Below are positions 33,535-42,145 of a DNA stretch of 44,211 nucleotides, one piece after another; position 1 is the first letter of the stretch; the number at the start of each line of letters is the position of its first letter. This stretch comes from an uncultured Phocaeicola sp. GTDB taxonomy: Bacteria > Bacteroidota > Bacteroidia > Bacteroidales > Bacteroidaceae. The stretch lies in contig CALUKX010000015.1 of assembly GCA_944321335.1 (NCBI GenBank), positions 1 through 44,211 of the forward strand. Direction: 5' to 3'. Below the pieces are notes generated by a model. That model did not search any database. It was not told the origin of the DNA and saw only the letters and a program-made list of their open reading frames with translations. The position numbers and the translations under genes are program-made.

Positions 33535-34698
33535 TCAATTACCATCCGAACCATCTAGAATCTTCATTGCCAGGTCCATATAACGGTAAATATCGGTTGT
33601 CATCTCACGCACATACTCGTCGGAACGCTTATGCCCCAAACGTACCACAATCGCATCGCGGCTGGGAATGGCAATGATGTACTGCCCCAGCATACCCCGC
33701 ATGTACGGATTGACCTGATCCTTGTAATGCATCACCCAAATCTGGAACCCGTAATAGTCGAGCGGACCATCGCCCCATTGGTTCTGCAGATACGACGCCG
33801 GTGTCATCGCCTCCGTCATGTAGCTTTCGGGCACCAGCTGCCTGTCGTTCCAGTTGCCTTTATGCAACATCAGTCGGCCGAATCTCGCCGCATCGCGTGC
33901 CGTGGTATGGAAACAACAGAAAGCCTTCTCATCGCCCCCTTTCTTGTCGAGCAACCAATACGCATCCTGTCCTGCCAGCATCGGCCTCCACAACTTCTCC
34001 TCGGCATATTCGCTCAACGTCTTCCCTGTAGCCGCCTCGAGCACGAAAGCCAACAACTGCGTTTCCCCACTCCGGTACGAATACTGCACGCCCGGTTTCT
34101 CCGTTACATCGAGCTTCATTACCAGCTCATACAGATCGTTGCCGTAATATCCGTGTGTAGTTACCGAAAACAACGACGCATACGATTCGTCCCAATCCAT
34201 CCCTCCGCTCATGGTAAGCAAGTTGCGTATCGTCACCTCCTTCTGCAGTCCTTTGTTGTACGAAGGAATATACTTGCACACCCGATCATCCAGACTGCCG
34301 ATAGCCCCTTCTTCGCAAGCTACCCCCACCAGCATACTCACGATACTCTTGGTAGCCGAAAACAAGTTCGATGTCAGCGTGTCGTTCCATCCGCCGTAAT
34401 ACCGTTCGAAAACGATACTGTCGTGCCTGATTACCAGAAACGAAACCGTCTTCATCTCCGACAGATAAGCCGAATCGGCCTCATCAAGACGATAAGAATT
34501 GTACGAAACCGACTCGTTCCAGTCCCAACACGAATCGGCTGCATGTACCGTATACCGTTCGAACAAATCAAGGTCATCGATTGTAGGATACAGATGGATA
34601 AGCGCCTGACGCGCATAGTAAGGCAGGCAGAAATACACCACGACAAGGCCCGCTACCGTAAGCCCCAACACACGCAAGATGAGATTTTTCCGTTTCAT
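33535..34698 (-). CDS. Serine hydrolase of the beta-lactamase class C fold
   Basis: Probable extracytoplasmic serine hydrolase (esterase, amidase or D,D-peptidase); not shown to be a resistance enzyme. One membrane helix or signal (about residues 6-24) precedes the domain. The S-x-x-K motif is SATK (Ser114, Lys117), the Tyr-x-Asn region reads YSYRSGE (about 206-212), and the third box is weak (HKRS near residue 364). This resembles the 6-aminohexanoate-dimer-hydrolase/EstB-like group. An ATG at 34713 is also in frame, but 34698 (MKRKNLIL) sits better relative to the -7 box at 34734-34727. It ends with a Gly/Asp-rich tail. Confidence 0.92.
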   Translation of the reverse strand: MKRKNLILRVLGLTVAGLVVVYFCLPYYARQALIHLYPTIDDLDLFERYTVHAADSCWDWNESVSYNSYRLDEADSAYLSEMKTVSFLVIRHDSIVFERYYGGWNDTLTSNLFSATKSIVSMLVGVACEEGAIGSLDDRVCKYIPSYNKGLQKEVTIRNLLTMSGGMDWDESYASLFSVTTHGYYGNDLYELVMKLDVTEKPGVQYSYRSGETQLLAFVLEAATGKTLSEYAEEKLWRPMLAGQDAYWLLDKKGGDEKAFCCFHTTARDAARFGRLMLHKGNWNDRQLVPESYMTEAMTPASYLQNQWGDGPLDYYGFQIWVMHYKDQVNPYMRGMLGQYIIAIPSRDAIVVRLGHKRSDEYVREMTTDIYRYMDLAMKILDGSDGN

Positions 34699-34726
34699 AG
34701 GATACAAGGTCATTGATTCACCTGAA

Positions 34727-34765
34727 CAAATATAGGCAGATTTTCCCTAAATTTGTTTACTTTTG
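34727..34765. promoter_or_regulatory. Divergent promoters of the serine hydrolase and the men operon
   Basis: TATATTTG on the minus strand (34734-34727) reads towards the serine hydrolase. TACTTTTG (34758-34765) reads towards the men operon and ends 5 bp before the first ATG at 34771. No strong -33 boxes were seen. Confidence 0.55.
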
Positions 34766-34770
34766 CAAGA

Positions 34771-35208
34771 ATGAATGATAAAGACAATGTTATGACAGAA
34801 ACGAACGAACTTCCCGACCTGTCACATTCGCTGGCACAAAACCTGGGAATCACCTTCCAGACCGTCGATGAAGGCTACGTGAAAGCCACCATGCCGGTGG
34901 ACGAACGCACGTCGCGTCCCTGCGATCCGGTGGATATCCTCAACGGCGGCGCCTCCCTCGCATTGGCCGAAACCGTAGCCGGATACGGCTCCATCCGCGT
35001 ATGCGAGAAAGGCTGGATGCCCTGCGGCGTACAGATCAGTGCCAACCATATCCGTATGGTACGCACAGGCACGTACGTGGAAGCTACTGGACGCCTCATC
35101 CACCGAGGCCGTACCCAACACGTATGGAATATCGACATCACTACCCCCGACGACAAACTGGTATCGACCATCCGGGTAGTCAACCTAATCGTAAAAGAAC
35201 GTTCATGA
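34771..35208 (+). CDS. menI: Hotdog thioesterase, probable 1,4-dihydroxy-2-naphthoyl-CoA hydrolase
   Basis: A 145-residue PaaI/YbgC-type thioesterase with the helix segment LNGGASLALAETVAG (about residues 53-67), whose Glu is the usual catalytic acid. Standing first in the menFDB run, it most likely hydrolyses DHNA-CoA, the step after MenB; the name rests on context. The ATG at 34771 lies only 5 bp after a -7 box. An in-frame ATG at 34792 (MTETNELPDLSHSL) gives 138 residues and a normal leader, so that start is a real alternative. Its stop overlaps the menF ATG (ATGA), implying coupled translation. Confidence 0.88.
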   Translation: MNDKDNVMTETNELPDLSHSLAQNLGITFQTVDEGYVKATMPVDERTSRPCDPVDILNGGASLALAETVAGYGSIRVCEKGWMPCGVQISANHIRMVRTGTYVEATGRLIHRGRTQHVWNIDITTPDDKLVSTIRVVNLIVKERS

Positions 35209-36356
35209 ACATACCCGTAAGAAAATATCAGAATCTCATCGACCGGCTTACCGGAAGCGATATCTGTTTCGCTTTGTACCGCATCCCCTGGACCGACGAA
35301 CCGCTGCTCGTGCTTCAGGAAGAAGGCGAAGCGGAAACGCTGGAGCAATTGGCCGACCTCAACGAAAAGAACGGCTTCCTGCTCGCCCCTTTCCTGCAGT
35401 CGCCCGAACATCCCATCGTGCTCATCCGTCCCGACAAGACGGCAACCGACTGGGACGCCATCTGTTCCGCCCTCGATGAACTTCTCGAGAAACGTCCCGA
35501 TCTGGGAGATACAGAAGAAAGCCCATCGGCTACCGACCGGCAACCGAAAGCCGGACACATTGTCATGGCCGACGACAACAAGGAAAACCGACAGCTCTAT
35601 AACGAAGCTTTTGCCCGTTTCATCGGGCCGCTCAAGGAAAAGACCTTCCAAAAACTCGTGTTATCACGGAAAGCCGTCCACACGCTAGAAGACGATTTTT
35701 CACCCCTTGAAACCTTCGTCAAGGCCTGCAACAGCTATCCGCGCATGATGATCTCGCTCTGCCACACCCCGAAAACAGGAACCTGGCTGGGCAGCACCCC
35801 CGAAATCATCCTCAGCGGAAATGAAACCCTCTGGAACACCGTCGCCCTGGCCGGCACCATGCCCATGCAAGGCGAAGTGATGCCTACCGAATGGAGTAAG
35901 AAGAACCAGGAAGAACAAGCCATCGTGAGCGAATACATCCGCCGTATCGTCAAGAAATTCGGAAGCAAGATTACTGAGAAAGGACCGTATACCGCCCGTG
36001 CCGGACAGCTGGTCCACCTCAAGACCGACTTCCATTTCCTGATGAAAGACGCCGCCCACCAAGGCAGCATCCTGCAGGAACTTCATCCCACCCCTGCCGT
36101 CTGCGGACTTCCCAAACAGGAAGCCTACGAATTCATCAGTGAAAACGAAGGCTTCGACCGCCGTTACTACAGCGGAATCATCGGATGGCTCGACCCTCAG
36201 GGAGAAACCAGCCTCTACGTCAACCTGCGATGCATGAACATCGAAGGACGACAGGCCACCCTCTATGCCGGTGGCGGTATCCTCCCCTCATCGACTCCCG
36301 AAACCGAATGGGAAGAAACCCAACAGAAAATGAATACCATGCGAACCCTATTATAA
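35205..36356 (+). CDS. menF: Isochorismate synthase
   Basis: MenF isomerises chorismate to isochorismate, the entry to menaquinone synthesis. The frame is open from 35001, but the ATG at 35205, overlapping the thioesterase stop by 4 bp, gives 383 residues. The chorismate-binding core (about 130-383) has [53 protein letters not shown] and [10 protein letters not shown], all family landmarks for Mg2+ and chorismate binding. The context menI-menF-menD-menB separates it from siderophore-type isochorismate synthases. Confidence 0.95.
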   Translation: MNIPVRKYQNLIDRLTGSDICFALYRIPWTDEPLLVLQEEGEAETLEQLADLNEKNGFLLAPFLQSPEHPIVLIRPDKTATDWDAICSALDELLEKRPDLGDTEESPSATDRQPKAGHIVMADDNKENRQLYNEAFARFIGPLKEKTFQKLVLSRKAVHTLEDDFSPLETFVKACNSYPRMMISLCHTPKTGTWLGSTPEIILSGNETLWNTVALAGTMPMQGEVMPTEWSKKNQEEQAIVSEYIRRIVKKFGSKITEKGPYTARAGQLVHLKTDFHFLMKDAAHQGSILQELHPTPAVCGLPKQEAYEFISENEGFDRRYYSGIIGWLDPQGETSLYVNLRCMNIEGRQATLYAGGGILPSSTPETEWEETQQKMNTMRTLL

Positions 36357-36363
36357 CGAACCT

Positions 36364-38028
36364 ATGTTTACAGACAAAAAAAGCATACTCCAGCTGGCTG
36401 CCCTGCTCAAAGCACACGGCATCAAGCGCATCGTACTCTGTCCGGGGAGCCGCAACATCCCGTTGGTACAGACACTGGCCAACATCCCCGAGTTCACCTG
36501 CTACCCGATGACCGACGAACGTAGCGCCGGCTTCTTCGCCCTCGGCCTCGCTCTCCACGGCGGAGCCCCTGCAGCCGTATGCTGTACCTCGGGAACCGCC
36601 TTGCTCAACCTGCATCCGGCCGTAGCCGAAGCCTTCTATCAGCAAGTGCCGCTGGTAGTAATCTCCGCCGACCGCCCCGCAGCTTGGATCGGACAGATGG
36701 ACGGACAGACCCTTCCCCAGCCGGGAGTGTTCGGCAGCCTTGTCAAGAAATCGGTCGACCTGCCCGAAGTGCAGACCGAAGAAGACGAATGGTACTGCAA
36801 CCGCCTCATCAACGAAGCCCTGCTGGAACTCAACCACCACGGAAAAGGACCGGTACACATCAACGTACCCATCAGCGAACCCTTCTTCCTCCTTCCGGTC
36901 GACAAGCTTCCCGAAGCCCGTGTCATCACCCGATACCAAGGCCTCAGCATCTACGATAAAGACTACAAGCCGCTCATCGATCGGCTCAACAAATACCAGC
37001 GTCGCATGGTAGTGGTAGGTCAGATGAACCTCATCTACCTCTTCGACAAGCGTTACGTGAAACTCCTTTACAAGCACTTCACCTGGTTTACCGAGAACAT
37101 CAGCAACCAGACCGTGCCTGGTGTGCCCATCCGCAACATCGAACCGCTGCTCTGCTCGATGAACAACGACGAACAGGAAAAGATGCGTCCGGAACTTCTC
37201 ATCACCTACGGCGGCCACATCATCTCGAAACGGTTGAAGAAATTCCTCCGCAAGCATCCGCCCATCGAACATTGGCACATCTCGCCCGACGGTGAGGTAG
37301 TCGACCTCTTCGGCTCGCTCACCACCATCATCGAGATGGATCCCTTCGAATTCCTCGAAAAGATAGCCCCCATGATGGACACCCGTACTCCTGAATATCC
37401 CCGCGGATGGGAAGCCCGCTCGAAAGCCATTCCCCAAGCCGATTTCGCCTACTCCGAAATGAGTGCCATCGGAAAGATTCTCCGCAACCTTCCGGCTCCC
37501 TGCTCGCTGCACCTGGGCAACAGCTCGGCTGTACGCTACTCGCAGTTCTTCGACATACCGGCTGAGGTAGAAATCCTCTCCAACCGGGGCACCAACGGCA
37601 TCGAAGGCTCGCTCTCGACCGCCCTCGGCTATGCCACCGTATCTGACAAGCTCAACTTCATCATTATCGGCGACCTGAGCTTCTTCTACGACATGAACGC
37701 CCTCTGGAATTCCAACTACGGCTCGAACGTGCGCATCCTGCTGCTCAACAACGGCGGAGGAGAAATCTTCCACGCCCTGCCGGGACTCACCCTCCACGAG
37801 AACGCCCGCCGCTTCGTCACCGCCACCCACAAGGCCGACGCCAAAGCCTGGGCCGAAGACCGCGGATTCGAATACCTTTCGGCACATAGTGAAGGCGAGC
37901 TCGCCACGGCAAGTATCTACTTCACCCAGCCGTCGGTAACACAGAAACCGATGCTTCTCGAAGTCTTTACCGACAAGGAAAAAGACATCGAACTGCTGAA
38001 GGAATACTTCCACAACCTGAAACAATAA
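36364..38028 (+). CDS. menD: SEPHCHC synthase
   Basis: MenD is a thiamine-diphosphate- and Mg2+-dependent enzyme that joins isochorismate with 2-oxoglutarate, releasing CO2. The 554-residue protein has the N-terminal [14 protein letters not shown] (about 21-34) and the Glu-bearing [15 protein letters not shown] (about 51-65). The C-terminal pyrimidine/diphosphate-binding region includes [16 protein letters not shown] and [15 protein letters not shown]. Length and motif order are normal. It begins 7 bp after menF and is followed 25 bp later by menB. A long minus-strand frame across this gene is a shadow. Confidence 0.96.
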   Translation: MFTDKKSILQLAALLKAHGIKRIVLCPGSRNIPLVQTLANIPEFTCYPMTDERSAGFFALGLALHGGAPAAVCCTSGTALLNLHPAVAEAFYQQVPLVVISADRPAAWIGQMDGQTLPQPGVFGSLVKKSVDLPEVQTEEDEWYCNRLINEALLELNHHGKGPVHINVPISEPFFLLPVDKLPEARVITRYQGLSIYDKDYKPLIDRLNKYQRRMVVVGQMNLIYLFDKRYVKLLYKHFTWFTENISNQTVPGVPIRNIEPLLCSMNNDEQEKMRPELLITYGGHIISKRLKKFLRKHPPIEHWHISPDGEVVDLFGSLTTIIEMDPFEFLEKIAPMMDTRTPEYPRGWEARSKAIPQADFAYSEMSAIGKILRNLPAPCSLHLGNSSAVRYSQFFDIPAEVEILSNRGTNGIEGSLSTALGYATVSDKLNFIIIGDLSFFYDMNALWNSNYGSNVRILLLNNGGGEIFHALPGLTLHENARRFVTATHKADAKAWAEDRGFEYLSAHSEGELATASIYFTQPSVTQKPMLLEVFTDKEKDIELLKEYFHNLKQ

Positions 38029-38053
38029 TTCCATCACCCAAATAAAAAAGCTT

Positions 38054-38878
38054 ATGTCACAACCAAGAGAATGGAAAACCATCAAAGAATACCAGGATAT
38101 TCTTTTTGATTATTACAATGGAATCGCCAAGATCACCATCAACCGTCCGCGTTACCGCAACGCCTTCACTCCTACCACCACATCCGAAATCAGCGATGCC
38201 CTCCTCTACTGCCGCGAATGTCAGGACATCAACGTGGTAGTACTAACCGGAGCCGGCGACAAAGCCTTCTGTTCGGGCGGTGATATGCACGTGAAAGGCC
38301 ACGGCGGCTACATCGGCACCGACGGCGTGCCCCGTCTGAACGTACTCGACGTACAGAAACAGATCCGTTCCATCCCGAAACCCGTCATCGCCATGGTCAA
38401 TGGTTACGCCATCGGCGGCGGCCACGTACTCCACGTAGTATGCGACCTCACCATAGCATCCGAGAACGCCATCTTCGGCCAGACCGGTCCGCGAGTAGGA
38501 AGTTTCGATGCCGGATTCGGTTCATCCTATCTGGCCCGCATCGTAGGCCAGAAGAAAGCCCGCGAAATCTGGTTCCTTTGCCGTCAGTATTCGGCACAGG
38601 AAGCCCTCGAAATGGGATTGGTAAACAAGGTAGTACCTTTCGACAAGCTGGAAGACGAAGTAGTGGAATGGGCAGAAACCATGATGCAGCACAGTCCGCT
38701 TGCACTGCGAATGATCAAGGCAGGTCTGAATGCCGAACTCGACGGACAGGCAGGTATACAGGAACTGGCAGGCGACGCCACCATGCTTTACTATATGACA
38801 GAGGAAGCACAGGAAGGCGGGAAAGCATTTCTGGAAAAGAGAAAACCCGATTGGTCGAAATTTCCGAAGATGCCGTAA
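38054..38878 (+). CDS. menB: 1,4-dihydroxy-2-naphthoyl-CoA synthase
   Basis: MenB closes the second ring of the menaquinone head group by converting O-succinylbenzoyl-CoA to DHNA-CoA. The 274-residue crotonase-fold protein has the oxyanion-hole segments [18 protein letters not shown] (about 75-92) and [20 protein letters not shown] (about 115-134). The MenB-specific [20 protein letters not shown] lies at about residues 146-165. It is the last gene before a strong terminator; menC and menE, the steps that feed it, are not in the window. Confidence 0.96.
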   Translation: MSQPREWKTIKEYQDILFDYYNGIAKITINRPRYRNAFTPTTTSEISDALLYCRECQDINVVVLTGAGDKAFCSGGDMHVKGHGGYIGTDGVPRLNVLDVQKQIRSIPKPVIAMVNGYAIGGGHVLHVVCDLTIASENAIFGQTGPRVGSFDAGFGSSYLARIVGQKKAREIWFLCRQYSAQEALEMGLVNKVVPFDKLEDEVVEWAETMMQHSPLALRMIKAGLNAELDGQAGIQELAGDATMLYYMTEEAQEGGKAFLEKRKPDWSKFPKMP

Positions 38879-38903
38879 AGGAAGAAAGAGAATAAAAACA
38901 ACT

Positions 38904-38946
38904 ATAAAGGCTGTTCCTGCATGTCCAGAACAGCCTTTATCCGTTT
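38904..38946 (+). terminator. Terminator of the men operon
   Basis: ATAAAGGCTGTTC (38904-38916) is a perfect 13-bp match to GAACAGCCTTTAT (38928-38940), with an 11-nt loop and a TCCGTTTT tail. Confidence 0.85.
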
Positions 38947-39311
38947 TACAATATACCCGAAACAATCAGTTCACTCACTTCTGCATCCAAGTGTTCCAGA
39001 TAAGAAACCATGTATGCATCTTCCTTGAAAAGCCGGTAATGACACCAAACATCGTTATTGTCACATTGCGGAATGGCCGAAAAAGCATCCGGATGTTTTC
39101 TGTAAAGTTCGTCCAGTTCATCCGATGCCGCATCCATCATAGCATAAGCCTCCACCTTCGAAAACAGACTCCCCTTCTTGAACTTCCAGTTGAAATAAGG
39201 CTCGTAAACCGGATTCTTGATATTTCCGTTCAAGTAATCCTGTTTCATTTGCCCGTAAAAGCGATTCTGTTTTTCAAAAGGATCTACATAATCTACTCCC
39301 ATATTTCCCAT
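38946..39311 (-). CDS. Acidic protein of unknown function
   Basis: A 121-residue cytoplasmic protein that I do not recognise. It begins MGNMGVDYVDPFEKQNRF and is rich in aromatic residues (YEPYFNWKFKKGSLF). It then has a helical stretch DAASDELDELYRKHPDAF and the pattern DNNDVWCHYRLFKEDAYMVSYL. It has no signal or membrane segment. It is 34 bp downstream of the next minus-strand gene and probably shares its transcript. The pair sits at the edge of the restriction island; GC content is close to the core genome, so it may belong to the chromosome. Confidence 0.78.
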   Translation of the reverse strand: MGNMGVDYVDPFEKQNRFYGQMKQDYLNGNIKNPVYEPYFNWKFKKGSLFSKVEAYAMMDAASDELDELYRKHPDAFSAIPQCDNNDVWCHYRLFKEDAYMVSYLEHLDAEVSELIVSGIL

Positions 39312-39345
39312 ACGACTATTATTGTTTCAAGTGAAAATATTCAGA

Positions 39346-39645
39346 TTAACGCACAAACACATAATTGGCAGCTATATCTTCTGCCGCATCAATATCAGGT
39401 TCCCACGCTCCGGCATCATTCAACCGAAGCAGCGATTTCAAGGGATAATAACCGGACGAGTCCCCCACTTCATCACACGAAAGAATGTCCACGCTCAAAT
39501 TTTCATCCACCAGCAACCCCATGTTTTCTTTGGAAGCCACCACATCATCACTTGTCGTACAATAATATTTCAGGTAATCGTCCACACAATTAAAGATATC
39601 GTCCGAAAGATTTCTCAAGTCTTGAATTGAATCATAATTTCTCAT
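39346..39645 (-). CDS. Small acidic protein of unknown function
   Basis: An open frame reaches 39786, but its first 47 residues come from very AT-rich DNA and lie upstream of a consensus -7 box (39694-39687), so the start is taken as the ATG at 39645 (MRNYDSIQDLRNLSDDIFNC, 99 residues) or the one at 39651. It is acidic and helical with no catalytic motif. I do not recognise it. It is the first gene of a probable two-gene minus-strand unit with the gene at 38946. Confidence 0.72.
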   Translation of the reverse strand: MRNYDSIQDLRNLSDDIFNCVDDYLKYYCTTSDDVVASKENMGLLVDENLSVDILSCDEVGDSSGYYPLKSLLRLNDAGAWEPDIDAAEDIAANYVFVR

Positions 39646-39686
39646 AAACATTAGATATTTTGTTGATGTAAATATACATAAAATGC

Positions 39687-39694
39687 CAAATATA
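39687..39694 (-). promoter_or_regulatory. -7 promoter box for the gene at 39645
   Basis: TATATTTG on the minus strand lies about 40 bp before the ATG. The surrounding 190 bp (39650-39842) hold no gene and are extremely AT-rich. Confidence 0.5.
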
Positions 39695-39815
39695 ACAATA
39701 TATATATCAATAAAATTTAAATATATATCAAATAATATATTAATCAAGAAACCTAAAAGAAGAAAATATATTGTTATAATCACCAATAAATATTGATATA
39801 TAATTCAAGTTTTTA

Positions 39816-39829
39816 CTTACTTTTGTAAG
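39816..39829 (+). promoter_or_regulatory. -7 box embedded in an operator-like dyad before the XRE regulator
   Basis: The -7 box TACTTTTG (39818-39825) lies inside the perfect dyad CTTAC-TTTT-GTAAG (39816-39829), 14 bp before the regulator's ATG. A repressor bound here would block the promoter, so autoregulation by the XRE protein is likely. Confidence 0.6.
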
Positions 39830-39842
39830 AATTAGAAATATA

Positions 39843-40142
39843 ATGAAGATGTTACGCATTAAAGAAATTATGAGGGACAAAAATATAACGGTACAAGAGC
39901 TTGCCGACAAGATGGGAGTCACAAGTTCATGTATAAGCCGTTATATTAATGGAAACCCAACAGTATCTACATTATATAAAATAGCAGAAGCATTAGAAGT
40001 CTCTATTAATGATTTATTCAATGAACAAGAACAAAGTCTTGAAGGATATCTTATGATCAGTGGAAACTTCTATAAAATAACAAACTTAACAGATTTACGT
40101 AAAGCTTTAGATTTTGCTGAGCAAAAAGCTAACGAAAAATAA
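39843..40142 (+). CDS. XRE-family regulator, candidate controller of the restriction locus
   Basis: A 99-residue DNA-binding protein. Residues about 7-62 are a Cro/C1-type helix-turn-helix (VQELADKMGVTSSCISRYING as the central helix-turn-helix, then TVSTLYKIAEALEVSINDLF). A short C-terminal extension (EGYLMISGNFYKITNLTDLR) may mediate dimerisation. Position as first gene of the locus, 22 bp before the methyltransferase, suggests a controller (C) protein that delays endonuclease expression. Classical C proteins are shorter, so it could also be an ordinary repressor. A dyad overlaps its own promoter. Confidence 0.88.
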   Translation: MKMLRIKEIMRDKNITVQELADKMGVTSSCISRYINGNPTVSTLYKIAEALEVSINDLFNEQEQSLEGYLMISGNFYKITNLTDLRKALDFAEQKANEK

Positions 40143-40164
40143 AGTAAAAAGAATAATACCCAAT

Positions 40165-41520
40165 ATGAAAAGTAAAACTGCAAATAATAGAATAAAAATT
40201 TCTTTGGCTGAAATCTGTAATGAGAAAATTTTTCCCATTAAAATTTCAGGTGCAGATTCTTTGGATAAAAATGAACCGCCAATGCCATTTAACCAACAAA
40301 TGGCAATTATATCCCATTATCTCCACAACCAGAAATTCAAATTTGCAAAACCATATGAAAAGAAAGCTAAGGAATTAATTAAATATCTTTTTAAAATTCG
40401 CTACATGAGTATTAATAATTCAGAAATCCCTGATCAACTTTCTGAAGAAGATAAACAATACTCTCTTTTCCCGGATTTATTTGCAGTGCCATTTGCTCCC
40501 AAAGAAAATCCTAAATTTACATTTATAGATTTATTTGCAGGCATTGGAGGGTTCCGAATGGCTTTACAAAATTTAGGAGGTAAATGTGTATTCTCATCTG
40601 AATGGGATGCGCAAGCTCAAAAAACCTATCTTTTAAATTATGGAGAAATGCCTTTTGGTGACATTACCAGTGAATTTACTAAATCATATATTCCTGATAA
40701 TTTTGACATCTTATGTGCTGGATTTCCTTGCCAAGCTTTTTCTCTAGCAGGGAAAAGACTGGGGTTTGAAGAAACTCGAGGAACACTCTTTTTTGACGTT
40801 GCAGAAATACTTCGCCGTAAAAAGCCCAAAGCATTTTTCCTTGAAAATGTAAAAGGCTTACTAATTCATGATAAAGGAAAAACGATTCAAACAATATTAA
40901 ATGTTTTAAGAAATGATTTGAACTATTATGTTCCAGATCCGCAGATTGTAAATGCCATGAATTTTGGTGTACCCCAACACCGAGAACGAGTATACATTGT
41001 CGGATTTCGTAAGGATCAAAATGTTACAGATTTTACTTATCCAATTCCAATGGATACAACTAAAACATTTGCTGATATCAAAGAAAAAGAAGTTGTTTCT
41101 GCCAAATACTATTTATCTACTCAATACTTACAAACACTTAAAGCACATAAAGAAAGACATGCAGCAAAAGGCAATGGCTTTGGATATGAAATTATACCAG
41201 ACGATGGAGTTGCCAATGCTATTGTTGTAGGAGGAATGGGAAGAGAAAGAAATCTTGTAATAGATAACCGATTAACTGATTTTACCCCAGTTACAAATAT
41301 TAAAGGTGAAGTTAACAGGCAAGGAATCAGAAAAATGACTCCAAGAGAATGGGCTCGTTTACAAGGATTTCCAGATAACTTCATTATAGGAGTTGCAGAT
41401 GCATCTGCATATAAACAATTTGGAAATTCTGTTGCTGTTCCTGCAATACAAGCTACAGCCGAAGAAATTCTTAAAAGAATTAATCTACAGAACGAAAAAT
41501 CATATGGGAATACTAAATAA
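40165..41520 (+). CDS. DNA (cytosine-5)-methyltransferase, type II
   Basis: This enzyme methylates a cytosine at carbon 5 in the locus's recognition site, protecting host DNA. The frame opens at a TTG (40114) inside the regulator; the ATG at 40165 gives 451 residues. All core C5 motifs are present: FIDLFAGIGG (I, 120-129), GFPCQAFS (IV, catalytic Cys189), ENVKG (VI, 227-231), QHRER (VIII, 271-275), TPREWARLQGFP (IX) and FGNSV (X, 419-423). The target-recognition region is about 283-387. About 119 residues precede motif I, which is long for a CCGG-type enzyme. CCGG specificity is inferred only from the HpaII-like partner. Confidence 0.95.
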   Translation: MKSKTANNRIKISLAEICNEKIFPIKISGADSLDKNEPPMPFNQQMAIISHYLHNQKFKFAKPYEKKAKELIKYLFKIRYMSINNSEIPDQLSEEDKQYSLFPDLFAVPFAPKENPKFTFIDLFAGIGGFRMALQNLGGKCVFSSEWDAQAQKTYLLNYGEMPFGDITSEFTKSYIPDNFDILCAGFPCQAFSLAGKRLGFEETRGTLFFDVAEILRRKKPKAFFLENVKGLLIHDKGKTIQTILNVLRNDLNYYVPDPQIVNAMNFGVPQHRERVYIVGFRKDQNVTDFTYPIPMDTTKTFADIKEKEVVSAKYYLSTQYLQTLKAHKERHAAKGNGFGYEIIPDDGVANAIVVGGMGRERNLVIDNRLTDFTPVTNIKGEVNRQGIRKMTPREWARLQGFPDNFIIGVADASAYKQFGNSVAVPAIQATAEEILKRINLQNEKSYGNTK

Positions 41521-42145
41521 ATTACAAGTTGTTAAAGGAAAATCAAAAGCTGCCAAAATTTTTGAAGGACTATTTCCAAATCAAACATTTTGGGATATAA
41601 AATACAACAAGCCCTCAGAATATGTCCAAGAATACTGGGATAAATATATTTCCTCGGGATATAATGAAGCCAGTTTAAATGGTAATTTTTTTGAAATTAT
41701 CATTCGTACCCTTTTTATACGTGAGAATTTATTACCATTATATATTCAGGCGACAGTTGCATTTGTTCCCAATGTTAAATATGATTTATTGTTATATAAT
41801 GCAGAATTTGGTCCAATCAGCCTTTCTATGAAAACAAGCTTACGAGAAAGATACAAGCAAGCTGATTTAGAGGCTGTAGCATTAAAATATGTTCATAGAA
41901 AAGCCAAATGCTATCTATTAACAATGGAACAACATGAAGCCATAAGAATAAAAGAGGCTCTAAAAAATGGAGCCCTACTAGGATTAGATAAGGTTATTTT
42001 GGGTTCTAGCCACGATCTTGATGAATTAATAAATGAATTAAAACAATTCACTTACAAGGAAGCAGGACAGATAAATATTGTTGAGAGTACACAGCTTGTA
42101 ACTAAGGAAAACATAATTCGATATCAAAATGGCATTAACAGGTAA
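41504..42145 (+). CDS. Unidentified protein of the restriction locus, possible PD-(D/E)XK nuclease
   Basis: A 213-residue protein that I cannot place in a named family. The start is the ATG at 41504, overlapping the methyltransferase stop by 17 bp; the next gene in turn overlaps it by 17 bp. The central part could be a PD-(D/E)XK fold: a helix with Glu64 (GNFFEIIIRTL), a strand with Asp94 (VKYDLLLYNA), then ISLSMKTSLRERYKQADLEA, in which Lys110 would be the catalytic lysine. The usual acidic residue two before it is Ser108. It might be a second nuclease, a subunit of the HpaII-like enzyme, or a specificity partner. Confidence 0.82.
   Translation: MGILNKLQVVKGKSKAAKIFEGLFPNQTFWDIKYNKPSEYVQEYWDKYISSGYNEASLNGNFFEIIIRTLFIRENLLPLYIQATVAFVPNVKYDLLLYNAEFGPISLSMKTSLRERYKQADLEAVALKYVHRKAKCYLLTMEQHEAIRIKEALKNGALLGLDKVILGSSHDLDELINELKQFTYKEAGQINIVESTQLVTKENIIRYQNGINR

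Noticed and set aside
33631-34716. A 361-codon plus-strand frame across the serine hydrolase
   Set aside because: Antisense shadow of a gene with clear family motifs. Its translation is rich in His, Arg and Gln as expected for a shadow.
36220-38085. A 621-codon open frame on the minus strand across menD
   Set aside because: It lies antisense to a certain gene with all menD motifs. The length follows from the GC-rich codon use of menD, and the translation has no recognisable domain.
39646-39786. N-terminal membrane segment for the gene at 39346
   Set aside because: The open frame continues upstream, but it is low-complexity AT-rich DNA upstream of a -7 box, so the hydrophobic stretch is probably not translated.
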